DNA of 64,000 nucleotides from Micromussa lordhowensis (taxonomy: Eukaryota > Cnidaria > Anthozoa > Scleractinia > Lobophylliidae), in the NCBI GenBank assembly GCA_964020085.1, contig OZ026600.1:19803145-19867144 (forward strand), written 5' to 3'. Below the pieces are notes generated by a model. That model was not told the origin of the DNA. It saw only the letters and a list, made by a program, of their open reading frames with translations, and did no database searches. Below, one piece after another: positions 44,684 to 57,574 of this stretch. Position 1 is the first letter of the stretch, and each line of letters opens with the position of its first letter. Position numbers and translations under genes: made by a program.

Positions 44684-46431
44684 TTAGATGTTGATTCTAC
44701 AGCACCGATACTCATATCTGACCATGTCCTCTTCATAATTGCTCGCCAATCTTAACAAAAAACTCTGCAGAAATTCCCCTGGATTACAGCGTACCCACTG
44801 ACGATCAAGGAACTGGATCGCACCGTTGGCTTTTGGAGCCCAGCCAGTTCTCTGTTTCGTGCAGTGCAGGCCAAGGTTGTCAAATCTGTCCAGCACTTCC
44901 ACGGTGTTGCCGTTGAGACTGGAATATTCGTCGTTGATGCTCTATTGGACAAAAAGAAGTTGTAACAACTGGTAAGCGTCGAGTTCGAAACAGACTCGAG
45001 GTTGGTAAGATACTCATGATGATGGCATAACAATTTTTGGACTGCTCGCACAATTGGAATGCTCGAGAAAACTCGGACATTTTCCATTTAACACCGATAT
45101 TTTGATAATTAACGATCACTGTTCCTTAACATTTCTTGTGAAAAAGGAATAAGACTTTCCTTCCTTTCAATGTACTTGTTTGCGTTTTGAAATTTGTCAT
45201 GTCTTACACTTACATTCGATGTCTTCAAGAACCCCCCCCCCCCCCCCACCACCACCACACCCACCGGGGTTCGCAGTGCAACCCTAAACAAATTGACAGC
45301 ACAACTACTAGCTACTTTACCAATCCACTTACCGTGACCTCAGCCTCCAGCTGCCTGAGCTTGTTCCTGTATCTCTCTATCACCAAGTCCTTAGTGTTGA
45401 TCTCGTCGTTAAGGGTGACCATCTTGCTGTTTAGCAAAGTCTCTAAATTCTGAAACTGCGATCGCTCTGCTTTGGAGTCAAGCTTGGCTGACAGCTGATC
45501 GATCTCGGCTGTCTGGCTCTGTATCTTCCTTTCGAAAGAGGTGATCTGACGTTCCATGTCGGAGAGTTTAACGGAAAACGACATCAGAGCGCCTAAAGCT
45601 GAACTTTGTGGGGCCTGACGCTGCAAAAATGAAAGAAACGACCTATAATGTAAAACGCGACTCGAATCGGAGGTCCATATATATGATGCCTATAAAGTTT
45701 TAACGAAAAAGGATTCTTCCCTATTTTTCGACAGGAATCCTTTATGTTGTTAAGTGAAACGGCTAATAAATGAAATGGCGCCGCGAGTCATTTTAGGCGG
45801 ACAAATGTACCACCACATGTTAGATTTTTTTAAAAATTATATAATATATACAGTGTGGGCTGCCATAAACGCATACTACTATACATGGCAAGCAAAGCAA
45901 AATGTTCTCTGGTAGTTTGATGTTGTTTTGGACATTCCGTCCCTCTTCCAGGATAAGGGTAATAAAAGCCGAACCACTCTTAGCTTGCCATTCCCAAGAA
46001 CATGCAAATAATAATCGGAGCGTCATAAGATCGGGGAATTAAAGGGGGGTTTCATTTATCAGTTGAATTCCTAATGGGGGAGGAAGGGTGCGTGTCGTGA
46101 CAACATGTGTGACTTGTATGTCTCTCTACTCCGACTACTAGCCATGCGAGAAATAAGTACAGGTTGATGGGCCATTAGGCTCGAACGCAGAATTTGCGTC
46201 ACCATAACTTGTTTTCTGTACTGGTAACTTTAAAAGAGGCCAATCTACCACAGTCTACGTCGTCATTCATGATTTATGTGACATACAAAGACATAACAAT
46301 AGTGACCGCGGCTTCTGCAATTTGCCGCGCTCGCTCACCTTAAGTCTTGCCTTTCTGCTCGGCATCCCAAGTGAATTTTGAAAGATGAAAAACGCTGAAA
46401 AGCACAATGTTAGGACGGTGAAATCTGCCAT
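44684..46431 (-). CDS. Secreted coiled-coil protein with C-terminal RCCR motif (paralog A)
   Basis: Three exons with phase-0 GT-AG introns (46431-46339, 45620-45333, 44941-44684) give 212 residues. Exon 1 is a signal peptide (MADFTVLTLCFSAFFIFQ...) followed by a basic stretch (RKARLKR) that could be a furin-type site. Exon 2 (96 codons) is a heptad-rich coiled coil (SDMERQITSFERKIQSQTAE). Exon 3 is a Cys-containing domain, with LDRQWVRCNPGEFLQSFLL followed by VRYEYRCCRINI at the end. The gene at 47383-49316 has the same exon structure, phases and C-terminal signature, but diverged sequence. The C-V-x-C...F...RYxYRCCR pattern loosely resembles the repeats of dermatopontin (an extracellular matrix protein); that is inference. 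No named family was recognised. The coiled coil suggests an oligomer outside the cell. Confidence 0.8.
45232..45265. repeat. Poly-C / CCA microsatellite in intron 2 of paralog A
   Basis: A run of 16 C is followed by (CCA)n and CCACACCCACC. It lies 66 bp past the exon 2 donor (in minus-strand sense) and is a likely length-variable and error-prone site. Confidence 0.9.
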
Positions 46432-47382
46432 CTTGTAGTTTCCAAATACTCACTACAACAATCGGGTCCTGTGTGTCGAGGAAATCAGATACTGATAAAT
46501 CTTAATTGCAGAGCCGATGACAGAAATTGGTCTGGAGTTTGAACCTTTTGTAAACGTGGGAACGGAATTGGACACATCATTTAAGGATTCAATGAAGAAA
46601 GGCATCGATCGCAACCGATGAATTATTATGAGATTCTGAAGAGAGGAGATCTTGTTCTTTCTCTTTCTTCAATTTGCAGGGAAATATATTCGTTCATGCC
46701 AATATATAGCGGTTAGAAATCAAAGGATGTGTACGCAATTACTAGCTCGATAGCAACCTTGTAGCTCTTTTCACCGTAATAATGTCTGAACGCAGCTCAC
46801 ATCCGCAAAGAATCGTAATCGTTATCAAGGTTCGGACACCAAACAGTGGATGCAAGGCTACAAGGACTTAAAATAAATCATATTTGTGATTTGCCTTTGA
46901 GGATGTGGAAAATGACACTCAGTTTAAATATAGCCTGGGTAATCCATCGTCCGTGATTGCCAGATCTCAGATCCAGTAGTACAGTCATTTTGTTTTTGTG
47001 CTGCCATAAATATCGTTACTCTCATGCACTGTGTATTTTACAGGACAACGTCGGGCTTATGAGCAACCTGGGGGAATTAAACGAGAAGATGCTCTTATTG
47101 GTCGGCTTTTCTACTCTTTGATCCCTTCACTTCTTTCCAGTTTAGCGTTGTACGCTAGTGTTGGGTTGATAAAGCCGGGTTCATTCCAAAGCGTGGAAAT
47201 GGATACGGGTAATTGCTATTTGTAATGTTCGGTGTTAACGAAAAATAATCAGTTTATACGACCGTAATACAAATGGATGATATTCATTCCATGATCCAAG
47301 AGTCCCTCAGGGTTATATCTTCTGTGGTGCCCAATGACCAACACAGCGATCAGGTGATCCAAAACAAGTATGCCTTTGTGCT
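46432..47382. promoter_or_regulatory. Divergent intergenic region of the secreted paralog pair
   Basis: 951 bp separate the two divergent start codons. It must hold both promoters and may hold shared control elements. No element was clearly identified. A short acceptor-like open stretch at 47042-47098 was judged not to be an exon of either gene. Confidence 0.4.
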
Positions 47383-49316
47383 ATGGCGCTCTCCAACATG
47401 GCGGTGTCACGTATAGTCCTCGGTTTGTTTGTGTTCATGGAGTCTCTTCTCGTCTGCAACTGCGGTCTGACACGAGAAAAGATTCGTCTGAAGGTCAGAT
47501 AACTGTATTGTTGACTAGATACAATGCAAAGTAATTGCTGAACTCGCACGTGTATTTTTAGACAAATGGAAATGATTGGCGACAGTGTATTATTAGTGTC
47601 ACCATTTTAAGCAAATTTAGACCAAATAGTCAAGAGCCACAGGGATTACAAGCAGAAATATCTACTAAAAACGTTTTGCTTAAGCGTGACTTAGTTGTAA
47701 CTTTATGCTTTCATGACTGAACAAAAGAATTAATACATGCGAGCGATTCTGTTTGTTGCTCACGGTCCTCACCGTTGGAAGATGTGCGAGGTCACATTGT
47801 AAAGCATATAATTATCTGGCCTCCCAACCTCCCACTCCGGTGGGATGGCAGGCCGTTGTTTGGAAGAAGTCAGTACTAGAAAAGTCTAGCAAAATCCCTT
47901 CATTTTGTAATATTTACCTTTTTGCCTTTTTGGCAAGTTGGCAAGTTCTCTTTTCTCGTCATTTCCTAGCGTGCACTTGACGATGATGACATCATACTTG
48001 GTCTTAAAATGTACGAGTCGAAGATGTCCCAAATGCAGACAAAAATCGCAGCACAGCTGGCAATCATGCAGAAACAGAAAAACCGGATCGACGCCATCAA
48101 GTTTTATTTGAAACGTAAGGGTGAGGATTACGAGAAAGATGATCTTGAAGGGAAAATCACTTTTGACACTGATAAGGCGAAAGAGAGCTTTCAGCTCGCC
48201 TCATTGGATAATCTGGTGCGTGAAGTGGACCATCAAGAGAAGTGGCAGAAGGTGAGTGACAGCAGTCATTTCTCGTGGATAATACATTTCTCTCATAGAC
48301 CCTTTTCATAAATGGCTGCCAATTTAAAATTCTTCTGTATGCATTTAAATTAGCCTTACTAACCTCGTCTCAGTGTAAAAATTCTTTTGAATTACTGACT
48401 TCAAAATGAGGTTAGTAAGGCTAATTTTAATATTGTCAAAAGAATTTATAATTGGCCGCCATTTATGAAAGTGGTCTATTATGCAAGTGCGAGGGAGAAT
48501 GTCAGCCTGTGGCCAGCGTGGCCGCCTGCCCGAGGTCTTGGTGCTGTAACGCTGGTCTCAGAGATCTTTCTGTCTCGGAAGTGAAAATAAAAAGCCTTCA
48601 CGGTAATCAAAACATCGCTTCGCAACTCGTTTCCCTTACATATTCTTCACCTTACTGCAGACCTGACCCAGATCTATTTTCTTTCATCCAATCCTAGACT
48701 AGACACCCTACCAGTATAGCTTATATAACGGAGTAGCAGTGTCATTTAGGTTGTTCTGGACAGAACACCAATGTTTTTGCCCATCAAGGTATCTTAAAGG
48801 GCTTGGCGTGGAATCTTTCAAATTTTGTTATAGAAAGGAGTTGATGGTTATGGTCGTTGTTAGTTCCATTTATGTGTTTTTTATTAGAGTGTTACAGAAT
48901 TTTAGAGGGTGAACTCAAATTTTCCGACGAGGATTCCCACCCCTTTAACACGGGTTCTCCCCATGAAGGTTTTGCATTAGAAATTAGAAGTGGTACAGGA
49001 TTAATTTTTGCATTTTTGTGTTTGTCAAAAGGGTATCCTGGATTCACTTAAGAAAGAAAACGAAGTTATGGACGATATTCACCTGCGCGTGCTGGACAAT
49101 CGAGCGATCTGTCGAGACACCACAACAGAGTGGAAAGATCAGGAAAGCGGCATGATCAAAGAGCTCTCCAGGCAATATGTCGACTGCAACGAGAACGAAC
49201 TTTTGCAGAAATTTTACTTGGAAAGGAAGTCCATATCTGAGAACAAAGTGAGATACAGTTATCGTTGCTGTCGGTTGAGTATGAAGGAGAACTGGCAGAG
49301 GCCGGATGGCATGTGA
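47383..49316 (+). CDS. Secreted coiled-coil protein with C-terminal RCCR motif (paralog B)
   Basis: Three exons with phase-0 introns (47383-47493, 47970-48251, 49032-49316) give 225 residues. Exon 1 encodes a signal peptide (MALSNMAVSRIVLGLFVFMESLL...; a second ATG at 47398 is an alternative start) ending TREKIRLK, parallel to the RKARLK of paralog A. Exon 2 starts RALDDDD and is coiled coil (KMSQMQTKIAAQLAIMQKQK). Exon 3 ends with ELSRQYVDCNENELLQKFYL and VRYSYRCCRLSM, plus a short tail not present in A. The two genes are divergent, with 951 bp between their ATGs. Intron 2 carries a 179 bp MITE. Function is unknown; a secreted, oligomeric matrix or mucus protein is plausible. Confidence 0.8.
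48298..48476. mobile_element. 179 bp foldback MITE with TA flanks in paralog B intron 2
   Basis: GACCCTTTTCATAAATGGC and GCCATTTATGAAAGTGGTC are inverted and flanked by TA (48296-48297 and 48477-48478). Inner arms aaattagccttactaacctc and gaggttagtaaggctaattt are perfect. It starts 46 bp after the exon 2 donor. Confidence 0.8.
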
Positions 49317-49433
49317 TTTGTAAAAACTGGTACTCCTGTTGTTAGTGAATTTTTTGACTGTTGGTTCTGATTATCTCCTTTTTGTAGTTAGGGCGGGAGA
49401 TTATATTGGAATAATAGGTTGGTTTTCTGTTAA

Positions 49434-49748
49434 GGTGGCTGGCAACAGTTTCCAGCACTCTCCTAGACTCTGAACCCCATGTGCATTTTTTTTTAAACTT
49501 TGCCAAAACTGCAAAATGTGATATTAGAAAAATGGAGTCACCGAGCTCGTTTTTGAGTTATTAGCAGTTAACATGGAGGTGTTTTTAGCGGATAATACTG
49601 TTGCTATGGTAACCCATTGGAGCACGAAAATGCCGGTAACGTATTCATCAGTGATTGGGCAGTTTATGTTAACATGACTGTAGCATCAACTGATAAAGAT
49701 GTGGTTAATGACTCATCAAAATCGAAAGTGCTGGAAACTGCTGCCACC
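49434..49748. repeat. Eroded relative of the TTAA element
   Basis: It starts TTAA + GGTGGCTGGCAACAGTTTCCAGCACT and ends agtgctggaaactgctgccacc, an inverted pair. Interior words (gttgctatggtaacc, tcagtgattgggcagttt) match the 24851-25620 element in the same order. It lies 118 bp past the stop of paralog B. Confidence 0.65.
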
Positions 49749-52700
49749 AGCGTGAGGTCGAAATTCAGGTATTCGGTGCATGGACCAACCCTGGTGTAAC
49801 CAGGGGGGTTTGGCCTTCTTTCTTCGATTCTATCTACATTCTATCTATCTGCAAAATTTAGCCTGTAGCATGGAGGCCGCGGAAACGAGTTGCGACTCGG
49901 GATTTCCTCGGCTTCACGTTCAATTCCAATTCCAATTCTAATTCCTCTGGGACCAACTTCAGGCAGTTCTGTACTTTACATTAATAAATAAAACGTTTTT
50001 GACGATATAATATTATCTTCAAGGTGAATATTTAGAATTTATAAGCATCCATAAAAGATGAAACGAAAGAGGATTGCAATTCGCAGTGACATTTCTTGAA
50101 ATAGCTCCAAAATCGAGAAATTTGCAAGTCATAAAGTCAGCAGCCAGGTCATAAAGTCGAACCGCAGTATTCACAACAGCGATTTAAATCTCTTTAATTC
50201 ATGTACTCTGCAGATCTGTGTATGTGATAAATTTGGAAGTCTCAGTTACAGCTGTCTGAATGTGGGTGTATTCCTCCTAACAACATTTACCTATTTGCAT
50301 GTTTTTATTGTACTGTGAAATTTATCGACCTATAAATATTGAATTAACTTACTTAGCACAGCAAGGGCTTTAGCCACTCGACTTATCAATTTTTTTCCTT
50401 TATAATTTTAATGATCGATGCACAGAAATTGTGCACTATTTTATCTGTAACAATCGACGGGAAATTATGAACTGAAAACCATTTCGGTTTTGCGTACATA
50501 AAATAGAAGAGTTTCCTGTGATGCAAAATTTGCTATTGATAAGTAAGTTATTTGGTTTGACAAGCGTCAAATCTGGTATTATTTATGACCCTGCATGATC
50601 ATAACAATACTAAAGAGCTTAAGGTTTAGAGAGACGAACAAGTTAATACTGAAGAATAACGCTGACATCAGATGAAAATGGCTGTTTATTGAAGACTCTT
50701 ATGGCGTATTGTCTTTGTTGTCGATTTTGTTGTCATTTCCATTGCGGTATAAACCTTAAACCCTGAACGCCCTTGTTTTCTAAAACATAAATAAACATCC
50801 TGCAGCATTAGTGACGTACGTATTGACTTTAATTTAACCAAAACATACAGATTATTTCTTGAACTTTGCGCAGTCTTCGAGGATGCTATCGAGAACGACT
50901 CAAGGATGTCATGAGTTTTAGACGTAGTGAAGATTCTTATTAACCATGGAGTTAAATCGCATTTTAAGGTAACGTGTGTGTATCACATTTATCGAAAATG
51001 GATCTGAAAATTTGTGTAGAAAGGAACTTGACCATTAGGACTGGCGTAGCGAAGAATCACTTGTATTAGATACATGTTTGGACTTTCTCTGATAGTTTTC
51101 AAAGGTCGAGCCTCGATTGTTAGTGAAATTCCGTATGGCGAGACCTAGCCTAAAACAAACATTTTACATAATTTTTCAGACTCAACTGCAGAAGTGAATA
51201 GTAGACTTTCAGTCGCTAGTCTAGCGAAAGCATTAGTATTGTCTTTCTTCGTGGATTGACAAATTATACTTTAAAAAAAAAATAAGAAGACGACACGACC
51301 TGTTAGAATACAGCGTTTCCAGTTTTCACACGCCATGTCGTTTTTCTGGCCTTAATTTTTTCACTCCGAGGTGGAATATCAATTTTAAAGAAAGGGAATT
51401 GCAAGAAGAATATTTGATAACTTGCTTTGTGTTCGAGAATTGTGTCTACCTTTTTATTTTCATATTAATATTGTATTATTTATTCCAACACTACATTCTA
51501 CTGGCTGAATATTTAGTCGAGCGGCGTCTTCATGCTGGTTAGCGCATTTGATGGATTGCGTTTTTGTCATAACCGAATTTCCCTTACTTTTTCAATATCC
51601 TTGAATCCACTTATTCTAAAACCCGTTGACTGCATTATTTCAATGTCACAGAACAAAATACGATGAAAAGAAAAACGTAAGTACCAATTCAAACCGATTA
51701 TGTTACTACAGACCTTGAACTTTTCTTTTCGTTGAAAATTATCACCTACTGTGAGCTGCCTTTATACATCTCAGTAAATTTGCATTTAAAACTTGCCTCT
51801 TTTTCACTAATTAAGTACTTATACTTTGCTGCAAATATTCTTTAATTCGTTGCTTCCCTCTAGTGGTTAATGGGAGCAAAAGCTGGCAATAATTAAACGA
51901 CCTCCAAAATCCTAATCTCCGAAAACGGCGCATGAAAATATTGTTTTTCCCCAGTCTGTAAACTAGGGGCGACAAATAGCTTGATGTGATCTGTGTTTAA
52001 AATCATAACAAGAAATGGTAGATCATGTGGTAAAATTGATTGTCAAAAGACAAAACTGTCGCCTTCCGAAGAGACACTTTAAATCCAAGTTGTCTTGCTT
52101 ATGTCATTGTATAGCATGATGACTTCCTTACAACGGGCCTTGGAGTATTTTATATACTCTCTTCAGCGGAAGGAACGGAATTATCATTTATCACACTAAA
52201 GTGACGATACTTAGCAAAACTTGGGAGTTTGAATAATGGTGAACAATATGAAGTGCCACACTTTAGAAGTCGACTAGCTATTACTGATAACACAGTCAAC
52301 GTCGAACTGATAAGGTACATTCTTTAACATGATTTGGTGACGTAAAGTTACCCTCACTTTAGAGTCTACCATCTTTAACACGGGCACCAAAGGTGTTTAA
52401 CGTCTGTGAATGTGTCGATGTTATGAGGGAGACGATAGTATATGAATTCTGGTACTGAACTGTCTTATCTATGGAGAGTTCTGATTTTATTTTCTTAAGT
52501 ACGGCAGAACTTTAAAAGTTCGGAGGTCGTTCTTTTCGATGTAGTAGCGGCACTTTCGTGGTACAGCTATCTGGTGGACTCTACTAACTTGCAGCCGCAA
52601 TGACTACTGCAGTCAACAACTGCTACGTGCAAATGCTATGTGAATATCGTGATAGATTTGCATATTGTTTAATTACTCTGCATAATCAAGGCAGTTGGCC

Positions 52701-53613
52701 TATCAATTTGGCCTGGGTCCGTTGACGGCCGTGAGTCGCGCGTGTGTGTGTGTGTGTGTGTGTGTGTGCTTTTTTTTACTGTCGTTGCCGTTGATGACGG
52801 TGGTGGCTCTTTCGTCTTAGTGCAGCTCAAGTCTTTTGTAGTTTTATCGTCTCCTTTATTGTTGCCTTTACGGGGATGAAATGAATGAAATGATCTACCC
52901 TGTGTGTATGCAGTCAAATGAGCCACTATCTTGGGATGGGAGACGGGGGAAGGGAGGGTTGGGGGGGGGGGGTGAAATTAAGCCCTATTAGCGTACTCAA
53001 ATCTTAACTTTGAAGGTCTCTGTCTCTGGATTAATAATGAAAAGGAAGGAACCGACGACCACACTTTTCTTGCTTTATTGTAATTACGTATGGTTGCCTT
53101 GATTACGGGAAATTTGTTCAGTTATGATTGACGGTTTTTTCATTGGCACTTTCGTGAACGGGCTTTATGGCCTCAGGGTGAAAACTGGATTAGAATATTC
53201 CTCTCAAAGACACAAAATGCAAAATACAATTCAGTAGACAAGCTACATTTTGCACGGTAATTGTACCATGCCATATCATGGAATCAATCGTAGTATCTAA
53301 CAGGTAACGATAAACATTTTTTTTTTTTAAATCTCTTATTGGCACGTTGGGTTGTCGTTAAACAGCAATGTGAAATCACTTGTTACGATAAAACACACTC
53401 GGCAGAGAAGTAAACAAGTTATTATCATACATGCTATAGATTTAAGAAAAGTATGTATGCCTTATTGTGTGGGTTGTCGTTTGATTGAAAACGACCAAGG
53501 TGCTAATTAACGAAAGAACTGCTTTTCTTCAGTAATTCATGCCAGAATAACAGTACATTTTTCTTTCAATGAAGTAATGTTTACTTCGTAATAATTTAAT
53601 AATAATAATAATA

Positions 53614-53655
<42 letters not shown>

Positions 53656-56600
53656 TATATATATTATTATTAGTATATTAAACGTTGTATATTAAATGTG
53701 TTGGATTATTTAAAAAATTATTATTAAAAACAATAATACTATATAATTCTTATTATTAATATTATTTTGTATATTAAACGTTGCATATTAAATGTGTTGG
53801 ATTTTTTAAAAAAAATATTAAAAACAATAATAACAATAATTTTTATTATTATAATTGTTATTATAACGTCGAGGTCAGCTGCAAAATAATATACCTAAAA
53901 TAATATTCATCATAGATTGTGTGTGAATGCCACCTACAGTATTAAACACGGAGCGAGCCTATAAAAGGTCAGCGGTTTGTACTTTGTTGGGTAAGTACTT
54001 GGTGTATCCCTTATCATAGTGTATTTAGAACGTAGCATAGTATATTTATCCTTATTATAGTGTATATCTGGAAGGGATACATGAAGTACTTAGGCTTTGT
54101 TGGCTGAAACACGGCATTTACGTTGTGGGAACAACTCGAAAACAATCGATATGCTTTCACAATTGAAACAACAAAAATAAGAAGTTATATGATGTATATG
54201 AAGTACGATACCTGTCTAAATTCTTCTTCTGTAGATGCCATTCTTGTTGTTTTTGCTGACCATTTTATAAAGAAAGCAAACAAACGAAAAACCTTCCCTT
54301 GTGCGGTCGCCTGAAATATTACTTCGTGCGAATTTCGCGGGAGTACGACACGCCTGGGTGAATAAGCCAATCAAAGCAGAGTATTCCAATTTGTGATGGA
54401 CGGGCTGAGCCGCTCAGCCCCCATTTATAGACTCGCTCCGTGTTTAAGCAACATTTGTATTCTCGGTATTGGACTGGAACTAGCTTGCAACCGAGGCTAA
54501 TGAGGGGAGTCTTTTTAAATGATTTTTATCTCTCTTTAATGATAGTCCCCCGCGTGAGCCTCCATCTCAAGCTAGTTCCAGTCCAATGTATGGTCTATTG
54601 CTTATGCTTATAAGTTGTAGTCTTGTATTTGCATTTCATTCATAACGTTTCCATGGTTTGACATACGCTGCAGCAGCTGTCAGTTTTTGAATCGGAACCG
54701 ACTTTGTCACAACCTATCTTATTTCTTGTTTATCAAAGGTTACAGAAAACGAAAAACGCTGAGCGAACAGATCAATTGGTAAAGATAATGCTTCCAAAAT
54801 GGTGATAAACAAGAACGTGGGTGTTCTGGTGCTACCGTGAGACGATGAAAGGGACGGAAAATAGCACATAGAAACTAGAGTTTATTCCTTACGCTTTACC
54901 TAAAATCTACCGTATTTACAACGTGATATTTGAACACTAAATGAACCACTCAGTCGGTCCGTCTCTAACAAGTTCCAACTTGTCATTCTGTCAGACAGTC
55001 ATTAAGCAATTCAGTCAGGTGAATCAATCCACATTCCAACCTCGTAAATACTGCCTTTCAAAAACAGGAAGTTGCTAAAACAGTACTTGAGCATTCAGCA
55101 AGCTACACAATGCTCAATACTGATTGCCACGTTTTGAACGTAACAAGAACTGCAACTTCTACACCTCTTCTCAAACATCTCGTTTTCCAAGATATTTTTG
55201 ACACCCCCGGCCGAACCCGGTTAATGCGGACATAAAAAAAACTGATGTTCAATTCTTTTTTTCTAATTTGAATTTAAACACAAAAAAAAACATTACACTT
55301 AAAAAAAACATTACACTTACATACACATCATTTGAATAACCCTCTATTCAGTCTGAAACGCTACTTACTTATATCAGAAGCTTCACAATCGTAAACGTTC
55401 ATTTTGTAACAGGGTACAGTTGGCACATGATTGTAACAAATGAAAATGTACATTGAAGATATGCAGTGTCATTAAATCGAGGTTAACTTTGTACACCGAA
55501 AAGTGTCCGTTGTTCGTACTTGTCCCCAAACAGCGGGCTATTGACACAATATTAGACCGTGTTCGTTGTGTAAGTCTAAGCCAGCTAAGTAACTACAGCT
55601 GCCAAGCTGCCACCAGTATTCCCACTGATTCATTGGACTGCGCAAGACAGGAAGAAAAGAAACAGTGTCTTGTATCAAAAGCTCACGATTAGTCTTAACC
55701 TAAACATGCATTTTGACTCGACAAACCAAGTATCATGAAAGTGTATTGGGAAGGTACTCAAAAAGCATGAATGACAGAGAGTTTTATTACAATAGCCATT
55801 AGGTGAATTACACAGACATTCAAATGCAAATATTTCAGCTTAACTCCTTTGAACTTTGTGTCTTGTGTTACCAAGAAATACTATTAGAGTTTTAAAACTG
55901 CTTCAGACGTTCTCTTTTTCGGCAGGTGAATAGCTTCGATCCCAAACTTTTAGTCCTGGTTTGAGACATTGTGACCTCCCCGGCTAACTGAATGGTTGCC
56001 AATCAAAATGGCATTATTCTTTAGTTTCTTAGACGTTAAAAATGGCTCACTGGACTGAAATCCTCTATGAACTGCAAAGCTCCGAAACTAAAACGCTTCA
56101 CAGTTTGTTTTGCCCATTTATAAACGTCAAGGGGTTTTTATGGTGCAATTCATTGCCACTAAGTCTCGGCTCTCTTGCCACCTTTGCGTCGTTTGGTAAA
56201 CACAACCAATGGATGTGGCCGTGTTTTTATTGCCGCTAAAATCGTCATTATTCCAAGTACATTTAGGGAGGATCAAAAGTATAATAGGAGCTTTGAATTT
56301 TTTGCCAATAGACCCATTAACGTTTTGATGTTCATAGGCTGGTGTGGTCATCCATTAACACTTGACCTTAGGAAGTGAACCACACTGAATCCTCTTAAGC
56401 TGGTAACGTTTCCAATAGAAACCAAACTGCTTTTAGAGTATAATTCAATGCGATTCGTTTGTACAGGGATTAGAGACGACCAATGTGTGTCAAATATTCA
56501 TTTTTGCCCTATTTAATTACGCGTGTCTTCGTGGACAAAACAACCGGAATTGTGATGGCATGCAGCACCATGTACTTGTGCTCACCAGGAGCACAAGCTT

Positions 56601-57407
56601 AATTCCCAGACAGAGCCGGCATAACTTGACGATCTGTGTGTTCAGCTCTGAACTTGGATTTTGCTCACTTTGCTTCTTCTTCTGTGCTATGATGTATCGA
56701 CTTCATCTACATGTACTTACAAAATAGTTTCGAGCCCAATTATGGTACAAGTACAGCCTTTCTGATGGGCAAATTTGTTAGTTATTGTCCAAGAATTGTA
56801 CTGTTTAGCGACGACTGACAAGAGGAATACGCCGGGTGTACATTTAATGTTTGAAAAGAGAGCAATGGAATTCATCATAGTGATAAAATAAGAAAGAAAC
56901 CTGCTGTGAATATAAGTGAGGCATGGAAGACCATTCATCGATTTCATGGGCTGCCGTGCCTGAACGTTTCGAGGGACAGATTGTCAGCGGTTTTTCCTTG
57001 GCCGTTTTGGAGCAGGTATAGCCACAAAATGCAGCATTCATCTGTGTAATGTGTTATTTTATTATTATCTTTAGCGCTAATGGTTTCGGCTTGACAGGTG
57101 GGTTTTATGGGCACGACAATACCAGCACTTTGTGTATTATTGTGCTCTTGTAAACGATTTTGCCGCTAAAATATTTAGCTCGGCAATTTTAGTCGCCGGC
57201 GTTTTTCTGTCACCCACTAACACCGGGATATCTAAGGCATATCCGCTGCAGGGACGTGATTGCTATCATGTTCAGTAGCTGGCCCACAAACAAACAAGAA
57301 TGTCGTACTTGAAATTCAGTAATGGGATGAAAATTTTTTTCAAAACTTCAAGTAATGACGTATGACCTATTCCTGACCATCACGGACCGTCTCGCGTTGA
57401 TTTGCAG
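49749..57407. other. Gene-free region with simple repeats and foldbacks
   Basis: No exon with coding bias and splice signals was found. Contents include (GT)n at 52742-52768 and a poly-G run near 52961-52971. (AAT/ATT)n lies at 53598-53672, followed by an imperfect direct repeat built on atattaaacgttg(t/c)atattaaatgtgttgga (53686 and 53776). The foldback at about 53950-54590 is listed separately. Base composition is AT-rich throughout. Confidence 0.5.
53950..54590. repeat. Foldback repeats (outer and inner)
   Basis: Acacggagcgagcctataaa (53947-53966) is mirrored by tttatagactcgctccgtgt (54423-54442). Directly after it a second hairpin pairs ttggactggaactagcttg (54469) with caagctagttccagtccaa (54568-54586), including a gaggctaatgagggg / cccccgcgtgagcctc stem. 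The arrangement suggests two MITEs side by side. Confidence 0.55.
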
Positions 57408-57574
57408 ATTGCAAAGATTTTAGACTCTGCTGAAGAATCTAACCCAGATACCCAGGGCCTCGAGGAGAACATAGAATCTCTGAGAAAGGAGAAAGAGAAC
57501 TGGAAGAGCTTCATGGAAGTGGAAGAATGGAACAGAGACGCGGTTCGTGAGGTTGAAACGGCATGGAGGAAAAG
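57408..57574 (+). CDS. Isolated internal exon encoding coiled coil
   Basis: After an acceptor (gatttgcag) the 167 bp open stretch reads IAKILDSAEESNPDTQGLEE and continues with ENIESLRKEKENWKSFM. It ends EVETAWRKR at a donor (AAAAG, then GTATTC) and leaves two bases over. It is Glu/Lys-rich with heptad-like spacing and contrasts with the AT-rich non-coding sequence around it. No partner exon in the right phase was found within the window, so the gene must have long introns reaching beyond it. The L..I..L..E...W pattern faintly recalls the kinetochore protein DSN1, but this is too weak to name it. Confidence 0.5.

Noticed and set aside
47042..47098. Acceptor followed by a coiled-coil-like stretch (GLMSNLGELNEKM)
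   Set aside because: It lies upstream of the signal-peptide exon of paralog B, has no good donor at its end and cannot join either secreted gene.
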